32,742 bases of DNA from a virus. Under the pieces are notes generated by a model. It ran no database searches, was not told the origin of the DNA, and worked only from the letters and a program-made list of their open reading frames with translations. Positions 1-9,000 of this stretch are shown in pieces; the stretch's first letter is position 1; every line of letters starts with the position of its first letter. The position numbers were made by a program, and so were the translations under genes. The DNA lies in IMG/VR virus record IMGVR_UViG_3300022696_000210, positions 1-32,742 of that record. One strand, 5' to 3'.

Positions 1-2
1 TT

Positions 3-106
3 TAATCCGTGTAATCCATACTTTCAAGATAATCCGTGAAAATCCGTGGTCCTTCTTTTAATCCGTGTAATCCATGCTTTCAAGATAATCCGTGAAAATC
101 CGTGGT
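3..106. repeat. Two direct copies of a 48-nt ATCCGTG-type repeat
   Basis: A 48-nt unit occupies 3-50 and again 59-106, with a period of 56. The copies differ at one base (A at 20, G at 76). Each unit holds three or more internal AATCCGTG-like words. I recall repeats of this ATCCGTG type from intergenic regions of several bacterial genomes, so this may be host chromosome just outside the phage, but that attribution is not provable here. Confidence 0.85.
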
Positions 107-348
107 TTCTTTTTGGTTTCAGGCAGATTTTAAGTGCACGGGCACGGAGAACGGATTTTGGTTGCCGGTGGCCGGTTGATGAACTTTTCTTGTCCTTACA
201 AAAAGAGCTTTTAAATATTGCTTTAAAAATAACTCTAAATCTCTACCTCGAAACCTGGAACATGACCAGGGGGGGGATAAATTTGGGGAATTTTTGAGAT
301 ATTCAGTTTCCTGAAAATTATTTCACTATTTGAAATAATCCCACACAT
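107..348. other. Gene-free left flank, possible host DNA or phage end
   Basis: No convincing gene lies here. The only open frame across it starts inside the upstream repeat and has no ribosome binding site. Part of it (about 135-185) is richer in G+C than the phage genes. If this is an integrated prophage, the left attachment site could lie between here and the terminator at 349-379. The other end is outside the window, so no att core can be identified. Confidence 0.4.
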
Positions 349-379
349 AAAAAAAAGGTAGGTACAGCTACCCACCTTT
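349..379 (-). terminator. Intrinsic terminator of the late operon
   Basis: Read on the minus strand, a 10-bp stem (379-370 with 363-354, including one G-U pair) encloses a 6-nt loop and runs directly into a tract of Us encoded by the A-run at 349-356. It lies just past the stop of the methyltransferase gene and would end the 22-kb minus-strand late transcript. The plus-strand reading also forms a hairpin followed by a T-rich stretch, so it may work in both directions. Confidence 0.8.
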
Positions 380-405
380 CTTATTTTTATATTTCTTATT
401 TAATA

Positions 406-1182
406 TTAATAATTTGAGATAAGAAGCTCTGTAACCCTCTTCCCTTTATTCCCCCGGTTTACACTATATACTATTGGGATTTTTTCTATATTGAAATTCC
501 CAAATAGCTCCCGGATAAACTGATCATCATTTAGGCTTAAAAGAAATTTTCCTTTTATATTTCTAAGGATATTTGATAAATCAATAAAATCCTTATCACT
601 AAATGTATTAATATAACTCTTTCCACCTTTACAATGATAGGGAGGGTCAAGATAAAAAAATGAGTAATCCCTATCATATCGCATCACCAATTCTCTAAAA
701 TCAAGGGATTCAATAATAGTCGTCCTCAACCTTTCAGAAGCTTTTATCATAATTTCTTTAATATCTTTTGCAATCAATGTGGGTTTTACACTTGTCATTA
801 TTTTAAAAGAGGCATTCCTTAATATACCTCCATAAGAAGATTTAAGTAGATAAAAAATTCTTAATGCCTTTTCCATTTTAGTTAATTCTATATCTGACTC
901 ATATAGTTCACCTTTATATCTCTCAAATTTTCTCCTTGAATATAACTCATATTGAAGCATAGAAACAAACTCAAGAGGTGCAGTCTTCATTACTTCATAT
1001 AAGCAAATAAGGTTATCATCCTTATCATTGATTATCTCAAATTTTGATGGTTTCTTAAAAAAAAAGATTAAACCTCCCCCCACAAAAGGTTCAATATAAC
1101 ATTCGTGTGGTGGAAACTTTTCAATAATTTGTTTTCTTATCCTTGTTTTACCGCCAAAATAACACAAAACACTTTTTTTCAT
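406..1182 (-). CDS. Dam-type adenine-N6 DNA methyltransferase (D12 class)
   Basis: This 258-aa protein has the D12 class layout of DNA adenine methyltransferases. An N-terminal FGGK motif (residues 9-12) precedes the AdoMet-binding EPFVGGG (32-38), with the catalytic DPPY near residue 179 and a C-terminal YSVNRGNKGKRVTELLISNY-like end. Length fits Dam (about 270 aa). The family methylates the adenine N6 of a short target, often GATC; the target here is unknown. The start has a GGAGGT site 8 nt upstream. It is the last gene of the late operon, after the fibre genes, where phages often carry cargo. The likely role is to protect phage DNA from host restriction or to mark it. No partner endonuclease is visible, so it appears to be an orphan methylase. 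Confidence 0.9.
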   Translation of the reverse strand: MKKSVLCYFGGKTRIRKQIIEKFPPHECYIEPFVGGGLIFFFKKPSKFEIINDKDDNLICLYEVMKTAPLEFVSMLQYELYSRRKFERYKGELYESDIELTKMEKALRIFYLLKSSYGGILRNASFKIMTSVKPTLIAKDIKEIMIKASERLRTTIIESLDFRELVMRYDRDYSFFYLDPPYHCKGGKSYINTFSDKDFIDLSNILRNIKGKFLLSLNDDQFIRELFGNFNIEKIPIVYSVNRGNKGKRVTELLISNY

Positions 1183-1206
1183 TTATATTACCTCCAATTA
1201 ATCTTT

Positions 1207-1235
1207 TTTACATTTTCCAAAGCCTATGTTAAAAT
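1207..1235 (+). promoter_or_regulatory. Candidate plus-strand sigma70-like promoter
   Basis: TTTACA at 1207-1212, a 17-bp spacer and TAAAAT at 1230-1235 match the -35 and -10 consensus at five of six positions each. It would start transcription near 1242, just ahead of a compact GC-rich structure and opposite to the late operon. In AT-rich DNA such matches arise by chance; the exact spacing and the downstream structure are what make it worth listing. Confidence 0.4.
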
Positions 1236-1247
1236 ATTTTCTACATT

Positions 1248-1313
1248 GGAGGGGCTTCGGCCTGGCGCTGGGAGGTTCAGCGTCGCAGAGGTAGTACCAG
1301 TACCTCTGCCTCC
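1248..1313 (+). ncRNA. Candidate multi-branched structured RNA
   Basis: A GC-rich stretch in AT-rich DNA folds by eye on the plus strand into an outer stem (GGAGG 1248-1252 with CCTCC 1309-1313) around three hairpins. These are GGC-TTCG-GCC (1253-1262, the stable C(UUCG)G tetraloop), CGCTG/CAGCG (1266-1270 with 1278-1282), and a perfect 9-bp stem (1285-1293 with 1301-1309). It begins a few nt after a candidate promoter's start point. It fills the gap between the 82-aa tail gene and the methylase. The UUCG loop exists only in the plus-strand reading. No clean U-tract follows. Alternatives are a REP-like DNA repeat or an attenuator of the methylase gene on the other strand. Confidence 0.4.
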
Positions 1314-1562
1314 TTAAGATGTTTTAATATTAATCCATATTCTTTTAATTGCCTTTGTTAAAGCCCAAACTGCCTCTACCAATTGTCCCAGACCTTCTTT
1401 TTGACTTGTACTTAATTCCCCAAATTTTGAGCTAAACCAAGTGGTAAGTTGGTCTCTATCCATATCCGCAATTTTAGAAATAGTCTGATCATAATCATCT
1501 AAAGCCTCGGTATCTGCAACAATTTCCTCTTTTGTTTTCCCTACTGTTATTAAAGTAGCCAT
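1314..1562 (-). CDS. Hypothetical protein at the end of the tail module
   Basis: An 82-aa protein I do not recognise. It has an acidic N-terminal half rich in Asp, Glu and Ile, and an amphipathic to hydrophobic helix near the C-terminus (about 57-76, VEAVWALTKAIKRIW) that could be a weak membrane or packing helix. The start has an AAGGAGGT site about 8 nt upstream. It abuts the 122-aa gene (1 nt apart) and is the last structural-operon gene before the structured gap and the methylase. Small proteins after phage fibres are often fibre chaperones or accessory tail proteins, but nothing in the sequence settles this. Confidence 0.75.
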   Translation of the reverse strand: MATLITVGKTKEEIVADTEALDDYDQTISKIADMDRDQLTTWFSSKFGELSTSQKEGLGQLVEAVWALTKAIKRIWINIKTS

Positions 1563-1931
1563 TCAGCATACCTCCTTATATTTTACTTCTATATCTAATT
1601 CAGTATCGGCAGGTATATATATAGAACAAACATAATCACCATCATTATTTAATTCTTCATTCATTGTATTTCCCGGATAAATAATACAAGCTTCTACTCC
1701 AGCATTTTGAGTAATCCTTAATTCAATAGTCCGGTCAATAGTATCCCTTATTATAGATATTTCGTCCGCCGGGACTACAAAGTACTTATATCCATCACCA
1801 TCATCCAAATTACCTTTGGGAGTATAAAATTTAAAAGAATCAAATTTTAAATAATATCCATCAATGCGGATATTATTAAATGAATAAAAAATCGTTTTGC
1901 CTTGAACTCCATTAATCTGTATTTTCTCCAT
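1563..1931 (-). CDS. Hypothetical beta-rich tail-tip protein
   Basis: A 122-aa protein with alternating hydrophobic and polar residues typical of a beta sandwich and many aromatic residues (YYLKFDSFKFYTPKG). It has no signal peptide or membrane segment. The start follows an AGGAG site. It sits between the H-lectin-like fibre gene (1 nt after that gene's stop codon) and the 82-aa gene. Position and composition suggest a small tail-tip, fibre or adhesin-like component. The family was not recognised. Confidence 0.75.
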   Translation of the reverse strand: MEKIQINGVQGKTIFYSFNNIRIDGYYLKFDSFKFYTPKGNLDDGDGYKYFVVPADEISIIRDTIDRTIELRITQNAGVEACIIYPGNTMNEELNNDGDYVCSIYIPADTELDIEVKYKEVC

Positions 1932-1932
1932 A

Positions 1933-2535
1933 TTATTCTCCTATAGCGAACCACCGAAAATAATTGACCGCGGTCGAATAAGCTTTAAAACCAGTAGTAC
2001 TCAAATTTCCATACCAAATGCTATAGTTGCCTTCAGGAGCAAATGCCAGGTCCGGTGTACTTGAAAAAGCTTCATCAAAAGTAATATTAGCCCCTACAGT
2101 GGTACCATAACTTCTCCCAGATTGTATATTTTTCCCCCTTAAGAGATCCGCATCTAAGCCGCTCCCAGTACCGTCAACGGTAATGAGTAGAGTCAACAAA
2201 TCCGAAGCTGATAACCTGGCTTGCGGTACAGTCCCAGAGGATAAGTTAGAAGCGTTATGATATGAGCTTCCATGCTCCCCGTCTAACATATCGGCATTCA
2301 GTCCCGATGACCCTCCGTCTACTGTTTTTATTAAAGTGAGTAATTCTGATGCGGACAATGGGTTGGTTGTTTTCCATTCAGAGCCGTTCCACACCTTCCA
2401 ATAAAACTCTCCACTTACTAAAAAAATTCGTGCTTCATTTAATCCCGGATCTGAAGTGTCACTGACTCTACATGTCATTACATGGTGGTTCCACCGTGCA
2501 GTAGTCACAGGATACTTTCCTTCTATTAAAGCCAT
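1933..2535 (-). CDS. Tail fibre protein with H-type lectin-like C-terminus
   Basis: A 200-aa protein. Its middle carries two copies of a fibre module: LSASELLTLIKTVDG followed by GLNADMLDG, then LSASDLLTLLITVDG followed by GLDADLLRG. The GLDADLLDG motif is common in trimeric phage tail fibres. The last 65 or so residues look like an H-type lectin domain, with a TFDEAFSSTPDLAFAP segment, an LSTTGF strand and a closing RWFAIGE. That domain binds sugars in other proteins. The gene has an AGGAGG site. It is probably the receptor-binding fibre of the tail tip. The short length suggests a stubby fibre or tip adhesin rather than a long side fibre. Confidence 0.75.
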   Translation of the reverse strand: MALIEGKYPVTTARWNHHVMTCRVSDTSDPGLNEARIFLVSGEFYWKVWNGSEWKTTNPLSASELLTLIKTVDGGSSGLNADMLDGEHGSSYHNASNLSSGTVPQARLSASDLLTLLITVDGTGSGLDADLLRGKNIQSGRSYGTTVGANITFDEAFSSTPDLAFAPEGNYSIWYGNLSTTGFKAYSTAVNYFRWFAIGE

Positions 2536-2543
2536 ATGCCCTC

Positions 2544-3977
2544 CTATAATAAAATTGGGGAATCTTCTTCCGAATCAGTGAGAATTGCTATTTCATTATC
2601 ACTTTCGCTTTCACATACTATAAATATTCCAGAATTATAATCAGTCATATCATAACTCTGAAACCTGACAAACCCAGTTCCCGGCGTTCTATTTTCTCTT
2701 ATAATTTGCACTTGTCTATATTCGTCAAAAATATTATTCCTACTTTTAACAAGTGCTGTATCTCCTAACTCAAAAATATTTGCTTCTATTCGAGGGATGG
2801 AAAATTCATTAATGATGATTTTTCGTGACCTAAAAAAGCCTTCCCGGCTAGCTACATCAAAAGCAGTAATGTCATTATTAGTAAATTTTAGGTTTAATTC
2901 TCCAACAGTGGAGAAGTTAATATTCCCCGAAATATCAGCCGGATTTCTGGTATATTCCTTGTCTACCGGAATATATTTATACCTACGGATAAATAAACCG
3001 CGGATATATTCCCGTGATAAAGAGTATGTGAAATTATAAATTAAGGATGGATGTATTTTTAATACTGGAGTTTCCATACCCCAGCGTATTAACTTTATCT
3101 TTATTTTAGCTTCTTTCGTTATTATTATTCTACAATTAAAGCTCTGTGAGAATAAAGAAAAAAAAGAAAGCCATGTGATATCATCATCGATATATATCAT
3201 ATCGCCCTGGTATTCGCGCTCTGTAAAAACTGTAGCTGCATCTTCGATATCTATAGTCTCGAAATTTGAAAAAGTAGACACTAAGTTTGAAAACATGTAG
3301 GCAGGATTATCTATCAAATCCCCTCCACTTTCCGGCCCTAAACAAGAAAATAATAGATAAGTTTCTGTAGAATCATAAACTATATATGTATACCCGTTCA
3401 CATCTACATCTAATGATATTTGAGAAGTAATATCCGTTCCATCGGGAGTGTGCACATAAGATAATACACTTAACTCGGTATAGCTGGCTAAGTATTTCCC
3501 CCCAGGGACTTTTATAGCTTTAAACATCTCGGCTTTTGTATTGGCAGTACCATATATTATATTAGCGTTAAATCCTTCGTTATCTGGGTCTACCCCTGGG
3601 AAATTATCTTGAGAAATGGGTATACTTATAGGAGAGTCTAATTTTGAGAAGAGATCCCCCTTTATTTTAAATATATTTTTTTTGCCAGTATCTGGGAAAT
3701 CATATACCCAGCCGGTAAAAGTAATTTCCCCATTATCGCGAACTTCTATTTTACTACCTAAACCAAGCTCTGATAAAACCCTATCTGAAAAGTGCTTGGT
3801 CGAATTGTCAAGGATAATCTCTACTGTTGGATTTTCAATAGAATAATCAAGAAGTACCGCTCTCGAAATATCAGAAATAGATATTAAATAGGGTAATGTT
3901 TGATAGGTTTCATATTGAATTGAGATATGACTATAAATTTCAGTCCCTGAATCCCACTGTATAGTTACTTCGATCAT
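2544..3977 (-). CDS. Tail baseplate / tail-associated protein
   Basis: A 477-aa beta-rich protein directly after the 252-aa tail protein (its ATG overlaps that gene's stop, TAATG). The N-terminus has a segment (SKIEVRDNGEITFTGWVYDF, about 75-94) typical of baseplate hub or tail-associated proteins that define a strand-rich ring domain. The rest is strand-rich with many aromatics and no membrane segment. In siphophages the genes after the tape measure usually encode distal tail and baseplate hub (tail-associated lysin) proteins, and this fits the hub position. No peptidase motif is visible. Confidence 0.6.
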   Translation of the reverse strand: MIEVTIQWDSGTEIYSHISIQYETYQTLPYLISISDISRAVLLDYSIENPTVEIILDNSTKHFSDRVLSELGLGSKIEVRDNGEITFTGWVYDFPDTGKKNIFKIKGDLFSKLDSPISIPISQDNFPGVDPDNEGFNANIIYGTANTKAEMFKAIKVPGGKYLASYTELSVLSYVHTPDGTDITSQISLDVDVNGYTYIVYDSTETYLLFSCLGPESGGDLIDNPAYMFSNLVSTFSNFETIDIEDAATVFTEREYQGDMIYIDDDITWLSFFSLFSQSFNCRIIITKEAKIKIKLIRWGMETPVLKIHPSLIYNFTYSLSREYIRGLFIRRYKYIPVDKEYTRNPADISGNINFSTVGELNLKFTNNDITAFDVASREGFFRSRKIIINEFSIPRIEANIFELGDTALVKSRNNIFDEYRQVQIIRENRTPGTGFVRFQSYDMTDYNSGIFIVCESESDNEIAILTDSEEDSPILL

Positions 3978-4735
3978 TAGACTTCCTGTTTTTCAGTAAT
4001 AGCATGCTCTCTAAATTCAAGGCTATAAGTATCCCCTGCTATGTCGATATCACCATCAAGAGATTTAGATGCTACAATCCCATAATACCCCTCTACTTTG
4101 GTAAAAGAGGGGATAAATACTTTATTGCCCGGAAATATGAGCTTTTTATAATTATTGTAATATTGACTATCTACATCATTAAACTTAACCGTGAACTCAT
4201 AATAACTGGTAGGCGTCTCCTCATCTTCAGTAGGGGTCTCAATATGTAACCCTTCATCACTTGTATCTACGTCTTTATTTATAATATAACGCTTTTTATA
4301 GGTATAACTGAACTGATGCGGAAATTGAAATGCGGTAAGGTAAGGAATGATGCAGCCTATCTGAATAGGAGCTGATGAAGATATATAAATTTGGAAATAA
4401 TTATAGCTGGAGGTAGTTGTATCTATAAGGTATGTATTCTTTTCCGCCCAGGGAATGTCTTTTTCAATGTAGTTAGAGTAGGTATCATCTGTGCAGTATC
4501 TAAGTTTTTTAGTAGCGGTTTCAGGTATATTATGATTAGCAAATACTAAGGCTTCGATCTTCCGGGCTTCTGTATATGAAAAATTAATTGTTACGCTACT
4601 GCTATTACTTTCAAAGACAATGGATGGATTAAAGGTAAATGCATTTTTTATTTCATAACCTGGTTTTGTATCCGCGCTATAAAAGTCCGGTTTTTGCCGA
4701 TAAAGCAAAAACCCACCATTGGTATTGCTGGTCAT
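3977..4735 (-). CDS. Distal tail-type protein with discoidin-like segment
   Basis: A 252-aa protein encoded right after the tape measure, whose stop overlaps its start (4732-4735). An AGGAGGG site sits 8 nt upstream. Residues around 45-75 (SVTINFSYTEARKIEALVFA followed by NHN) resemble the galactose-binding or discoidin-like fold that recurs in phage tail-tip proteins, in which a loop reads (A/G)HN. The C-terminal half includes YEFTVKFNDVDSQYY and LEFREHA, consistent with a beta-rich structural protein. Likely a distal tail or tail-tip adaptor; the exact family is not certain. Confidence 0.6.
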   Translation of the reverse strand: MTSNTNGGFLLYRQKPDFYSADTKPGYEIKNAFTFNPSIVFESNSSSVTINFSYTEARKIEALVFANHNIPETATKKLRYCTDDTYSNYIEKDIPWAEKNTYLIDTTTSSYNYFQIYISSSAPIQIGCIIPYLTAFQFPHQFSYTYKKRYIINKDVDTSDEGLHIETPTEDEETPTSYYEFTVKFNDVDSQYYNNYKKLIFPGNKVFIPSFTKVEGYYGIVASKSLDGDIDIAGDTYSLEFREHAITEKQEV

Positions 4736-7700
4736 CTAATTTCCCTCCTAATTTCTCTCAATAACTCTTGTGTTATTGATGCCCGCAACCCTTGCATATT
4801 GTCCGCCCAGGCATCCACAAACGCTTTTTTTAGGGTTTGTTTATCAATAGTAGTATTACTCGTATTAGGTGAAGAAGAGTCAATTTTTATTGTAATTGGG
4901 GACATTTCAAGCTTTAAATTTATATTTATGTTTACTTCTTCAGTTGTCTGGGTAGGCATATAATAAGATGATATACCATCATTAGCTTGTGTGCTGTATA
5001 AATTCTCTTCTGGTATTATTGCAAAAAGTTCTCTCCCGGACTCACCAGCAAGGATGTGTTGATTTCCCATCATAATGTGTGTAGGGTTATTTAACCAGAC
5101 TTGATATCCTGTTGCGGCTGTCACATCGGGGGCCCAGGTTTTTGTACCTTCGTCCCAGGTCTCGCCTTTTTCAAGGTGTGCATACCACTGTTTCATGCTT
5201 GCAAGGAATCGGTCGTATACATCTTGAGCTTCATCGATGACTACCAAACTTTCTAAATCGTTCAGAAAAAGGCGCATTGATTCTTCCGATGCCAAAATAG
5301 TAGCCCTGGAATTCTGCCATAGGGAAGCCATTTGGTACATTTGGGCCGTCATAACCTGCTTTTCTTCGTCAGTATAGACACCGTATCTTCCCCCAATTTC
5401 TGAACTTGTTTCTTGCCCGATCAATGCTAACATATTCAACAATGGTCGGATATTGCCCTCTGCATCGATGGCAAATCTTTCCGTTTCATCCGCCATATTA
5501 GACATTATGATAGTGTATTCGTAATCAAGTGTTGAAAATGTATCAAGTATGGTATACATAGAGGTATCAACTGAGGAAAGTACTGTAATCCATTCCTCTG
5601 TTAATGTAATTATAGAATGCCCCCTCATTTTATCGTAGTATTCGTCATCTAACCAGGCTACGGTATCACCCGTAGCCTTTAATTGGTTTTCAACGTCTTT
5701 TAATCCCCGCCTCCAACCGGATGTTTCATCTTGAATATTACCTAAAGCATCAAGTGCCTTTGGAGTTACTGTATCTAAGGCATAAGGAATATCACCCCCC
5801 AGGAGTCTAACCATTTCTTCCATTAACATTATTTGTTTATCCTGGGCGGATATCGATTCCTCATTTAAAGCCCCTTCGGTTTGGGCCCTTTCTATAAGTG
5901 CGGCGGTTTGATCGTCTATAGCAAATCCGTAGCTTTCGGCATATTTGATTAGTTGTGATAATTCCGGGCCTAATATCCGTAATGCATCTTTTTCCGAAGC
6001 TCCGGCCGCGATTAATGCATCAAATTGATTCAATGCCTCTTGGCCAAACCCAGTAAAAAGCTCCTGTGTCATATAAACTGAATCGCCGATACCGGTAATC
6101 ATTGTTTGTGTGGCCTCTATGTTTTGTATTAATGCCTCGTTTTGGGCTATAAAATCTGAGAGGTCAATCATTTCCTGGATAGCCCCGGAAATTTCAGTGC
6201 CTTCAGCTTCCGCTTTTTCCTTCAACTGAGTAAAGGAATCCCCCATAAATCCAACTATCTCAAGAAAACTATACCCCTCCTCCTCAAAAGCCCCAAAGGT
6301 AGCAAGTATATTACTCTCTAAAAATTGCAGGTTATCGGCAAGGGTTCCCTGCATTGTAGATATATAAGTATTAATACCAGTAACAGAATCATTCAATTTT
6401 CCTAATACATAATCGTTAATCTCTGCTACATCAAGCCCCATATCGCGGTTTTGCCTTATAATTTGGAGCATGTAATAGGTGCCTTCTTTCCCAAATTCTT
6501 TGGCTTTTTCAGCAAGAATTGTGAAAGATTCCCCCATGGCCTGGTTAGCAGCCTCCTGGGAAATCGTCCCTTGAATAACATCTGCTTGAATCTCCCGTAC
6601 CCTGTCCGCGTACTGTTCAAAGTTAGATATATTAAGGTCTTGAGAAAGTATATCTGAAAGATATATGCTGGTGGCGGCGTGTACGGTGCCTATTTCTTCA
6701 GCTAATTCATGAATTTGATCATTAAGTTCTGAAGTGACATTCATCCAGGCGTTTTCCCTGTCGATTGCCTCTTGCACGCCATCACCGGTAAATAGGCTTA
6801 TTATGCCCCCGATTACTGATGTAGCAATACTCCCTACACCTGAAAGTACAGAAAAGCCCCCCGATAATATGTCAAGAAAGCTTGCTCCCTTTGACGTAAT
6901 TGCATCAAATCCACTTTCAATTGAATTGATACCCGATACAGTCCCTAAAATAAAATTTTGTATTTTTCCCGCGGTAGAATCGGATATAATTCCGAACTGA
7001 TTCAAAACATCGATTCCTTCCACCATTACGCCAAAAACATCTATAAGAGATTCCCACCAATTCACGGTCATTTCATTAGCAACCTCTATAGATTCGGCTG
7101 CCAATTCGGTATTATTTTCGAGTATAGGTAATTTTTCGATTCCCAATTCAAGGGCATCTGAGAAATCTTTGAAGGTTTCGTCACTTTCCTTTGTTATTTC
7201 ATTAAGCACATCTTCTTCAGATGTGGCAAGTTTTATGGCCGTTTGAATTTGGTCCAAATCTTTTGGTATTTTTTCGCCTGCGAACTTAAAAAGGGCGGAA
7301 AGATCAGACACTTCTTTTCCTACTTTTTCGATAGCGTCCTTATTTTCCACCCAATTTTCCGAACTATTTTTTATCGCCTTAATCAAAAGATTTTTCCGTT
7401 TTTCAACCTCTATAAGGAAATTTCCATAGAGGCTCATTTTTTCTTGTAATTTTTCTACTTCTATACGTTCGGCGATAGCAGCTTTTTTGGCTTTTTCGGC
7501 GGCTAATTTCTGGGCTTCTTCAGCCGCTGCAAGTGCTTTTGCTTTTTTCTCTGCTTCCTCTTTGGCCTTTGTATTTTTATCTATTTCGATAGAAACATTT
7601 ACATATCCTAAAATTATTTTTTGCATTTCAGGAGACAGTTTATTAAAAGCTTCTTTATTGGCATAAATGGTCTTAGCAGCCTTTATCATGCTACCTGTTG

Positions 7701-9000
7701 AGTTTCCTAAGTCAGCGGAAAGTTGTCTTATTTTAGCCTGGTATTCCGCGTTAGCCCTATTAAGTTCGGTAAGCCCGGTTTTATGAATACTTTGGGCATA
7801 GGCAATTTTCATTTCCCACTCGTGTAAGGTAGCTGTAGCTTTTACCAGTTTTAAGGTGTCGTTGATGTAGGTTCCTACAGCCCACCCCACTCCAAATGAG
7901 GCGAAACCGGCCCCTACTTTTGAAACTATGCCCTGTAAACTTCCCAGTTTCCCGATTAATTGTTTTGTATTGCCTGCCAATGTTTGAATCCCGGCCCCAA
8001 AATCCATCACTTTTTTTACTACAAATACAGATACGATCAGTTTTCCCAGAGCAATAAACTGGTCTTTCCACTCATAGATAAACTCTCCTACTTCAATGAG
8101 TTTCTGTAAAAATGTACCGATTGCCTCCCCGGCTTGCCTGGCAAAGGTTTCTATACGTTCGCGATTTTCAGAAATCCAGGTTGCCAGGTCTTTCATGTAA
8201 GGGAGTAATGCATCAATTATTGCTCTACCGACTTTTTCTTTTACTTCGGACCATATACTTGAAAAAGACCTCATCCTATTAGCGTAGCTATCTGCCGTAC
8301 GGATAGCGTCCCCCCAAGCGTCACCGGTTCCTTGCATGATAATATTGAGTCTGGCTTGGGCCTTTTCGGCCTCTGATGCAGCCCGAACCCCTCCCCGGAT
8401 ACCTTCGGAGAGAAGCTCTTGGTTAAGTACATTCTGAGTTATGATTACACCGTACTTCCTCATTGTCTCATGGTTTCCGACTATAGCGGATTGAAGGTCA
8501 CGTAAAACATCCGGCTCCGCTATGTCGTTGAAGCTGCTGAGGTGTACGGTTAATTCGGTAAGTGTCTGGCTAAACTCCCTCGCCTTATCTCTCGTGAAAC
8601 CGAGCGGGACAAAAGTGTCCTGTAGAGTCGCCATCCAGCTCATGAGGTCTGTCTCCGATCTTCCCACGGCTATAGAAAATTCATCAATAAACTGTGTCGC
8701 CGCGGGAGCCTCATCTTTAAATACGGTATAGAATTTGGAGCTAATTTCTTCCGCGGCTGCTGCTGCATCAATGAAATCCATCACAGGGCCGGAGAGCATA
8801 TCCCAGGCCCTCTCAAGTAGCTCTAAAACCTGATTAAGCTGGAAGGCTGAGTTAAAGACACTATCTAATCCCGCTTTGGCTCGTTTTCCGCTTTTTTCTC
8901 CTTTTTCCCCTATTTCCTCGAATACATCTCCTACTTTTTTGATAGAGGCAGTACCGTCTTTAGTATTGACTCTAACTGTGAATTCGAGGATATTAGCCAT
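4732..9000 (-). CDS. Tail tape measure protein
   Basis: At 1422 aa this is by far the largest gene, and it sits between the tail chaperones and the tail-tip genes, as tape measures do. The N-terminus (EFTVRVNTKDGTASIKKVG) is the usual tape measure opening. A Lys/Glu/Ala-rich coiled coil spans roughly residues 480-525. A Gly/Ser/Ile hydrophobic stretch near 700-740 fits the segment that enters the host membrane during DNA ejection. By the known rule of about 0.15 nm per residue, the tail would be near 210 nm, longer than lambda's. I place the start at the ATG whose A overlaps the preceding TGA (TGATG), implying coupled translation. A GTG one codon earlier is possible. No muralytic domain was recognised. 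Confidence 0.93.
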   Translation of the reverse strand: MANILEFTVRVNTKDGTASIKKVGDVFEEIGEKGEKSGKRAKAGLDSVFNSAFQLNQVLELLERAWDMLSGPVMDFIDAAAAAEEISSKFYTVFKDEAPAATQFIDEFSIAVGRSETDLMSWMATLQDTFVPLGFTRDKAREFSQTLTELTVHLSSFNDIAEPDVLRDLQSAIVGNHETMRKYGVIITQNVLNQELLSEGIRGGVRAASEAEKAQARLNIIMQGTGDAWGDAIRTADSYANRMRSFSSIWSEVKEKVGRAIIDALLPYMKDLATWISENRERIETFARQAGEAIGTFLQKLIEVGEFIYEWKDQFIALGKLIVSVFVVKKVMDFGAGIQTLAGNTKQLIGKLGSLQGIVSKVGAGFASFGVGWAVGTYINDTLKLVKATATLHEWEMKIAYAQSIHKTGLTELNRANAEYQAKIRQLSADLGNSTGSMIKAAKTIYANKEAFNKLSPEMQKIILGYVNVSIEIDKNTKAKEEAEKKAKALAAAEEAQKLAAEKAKKAAIAERIEVEKLQEKMSLYGNFLIEVEKRKNLLIKAIKNSSENWVENKDAIEKVGKEVSDLSALFKFAGEKIPKDLDQIQTAIKLATSEEDVLNEITKESDETFKDFSDALELGIEKLPILENNTELAAESIEVANEMTVNWWESLIDVFGVMVEGIDVLNQFGIISDSTAGKIQNFILGTVSGINSIESGFDAITSKGASFLDILSGGFSVLSGVGSIATSVIGGIISLFTGDGVQEAIDRENAWMNVTSELNDQIHELAEEIGTVHAATSIYLSDILSQDLNISNFEQYADRVREIQADVIQGTISQEAANQAMGESFTILAEKAKEFGKEGTYYMLQIIRQNRDMGLDVAEINDYVLGKLNDSVTGINTYISTMQGTLADNLQFLESNILATFGAFEEEGYSFLEIVGFMGDSFTQLKEKAEAEGTEISGAIQEMIDLSDFIAQNEALIQNIEATQTMITGIGDSVYMTQELFTGFGQEALNQFDALIAAGASEKDALRILGPELSQLIKYAESYGFAIDDQTAALIERAQTEGALNEESISAQDKQIMLMEEMVRLLGGDIPYALDTVTPKALDALGNIQDETSGWRRGLKDVENQLKATGDTVAWLDDEYYDKMRGHSIITLTEEWITVLSSVDTSMYTILDTFSTLDYEYTIIMSNMADETERFAIDAEGNIRPLLNMLALIGQETSSEIGGRYGVYTDEEKQVMTAQMYQMASLWQNSRATILASEESMRLFLNDLESLVVIDEAQDVYDRFLASMKQWYAHLEKGETWDEGTKTWAPDVTAATGYQVWLNNPTHIMMGNQHILAGESGRELFAIIPEENLYSTQANDGISSYYMPTQTTEEVNININLKLEMSPITIKIDSSSPNTSNTTIDKQTLKKAFVDAWADNMQGLRASITQELLREIRREIR

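Noticed and set aside
46-297. An 83-aa plus-strand open frame at the left edge
   Set aside because: It begins inside the direct repeat, has no ribosome site and shows no protein-like pattern.
1314-2535. A diversity-generating retroelement at the fibre gene
   Set aside because: There is no reverse transcriptase and no template repeat resembling the fibre's 3' end in the window.
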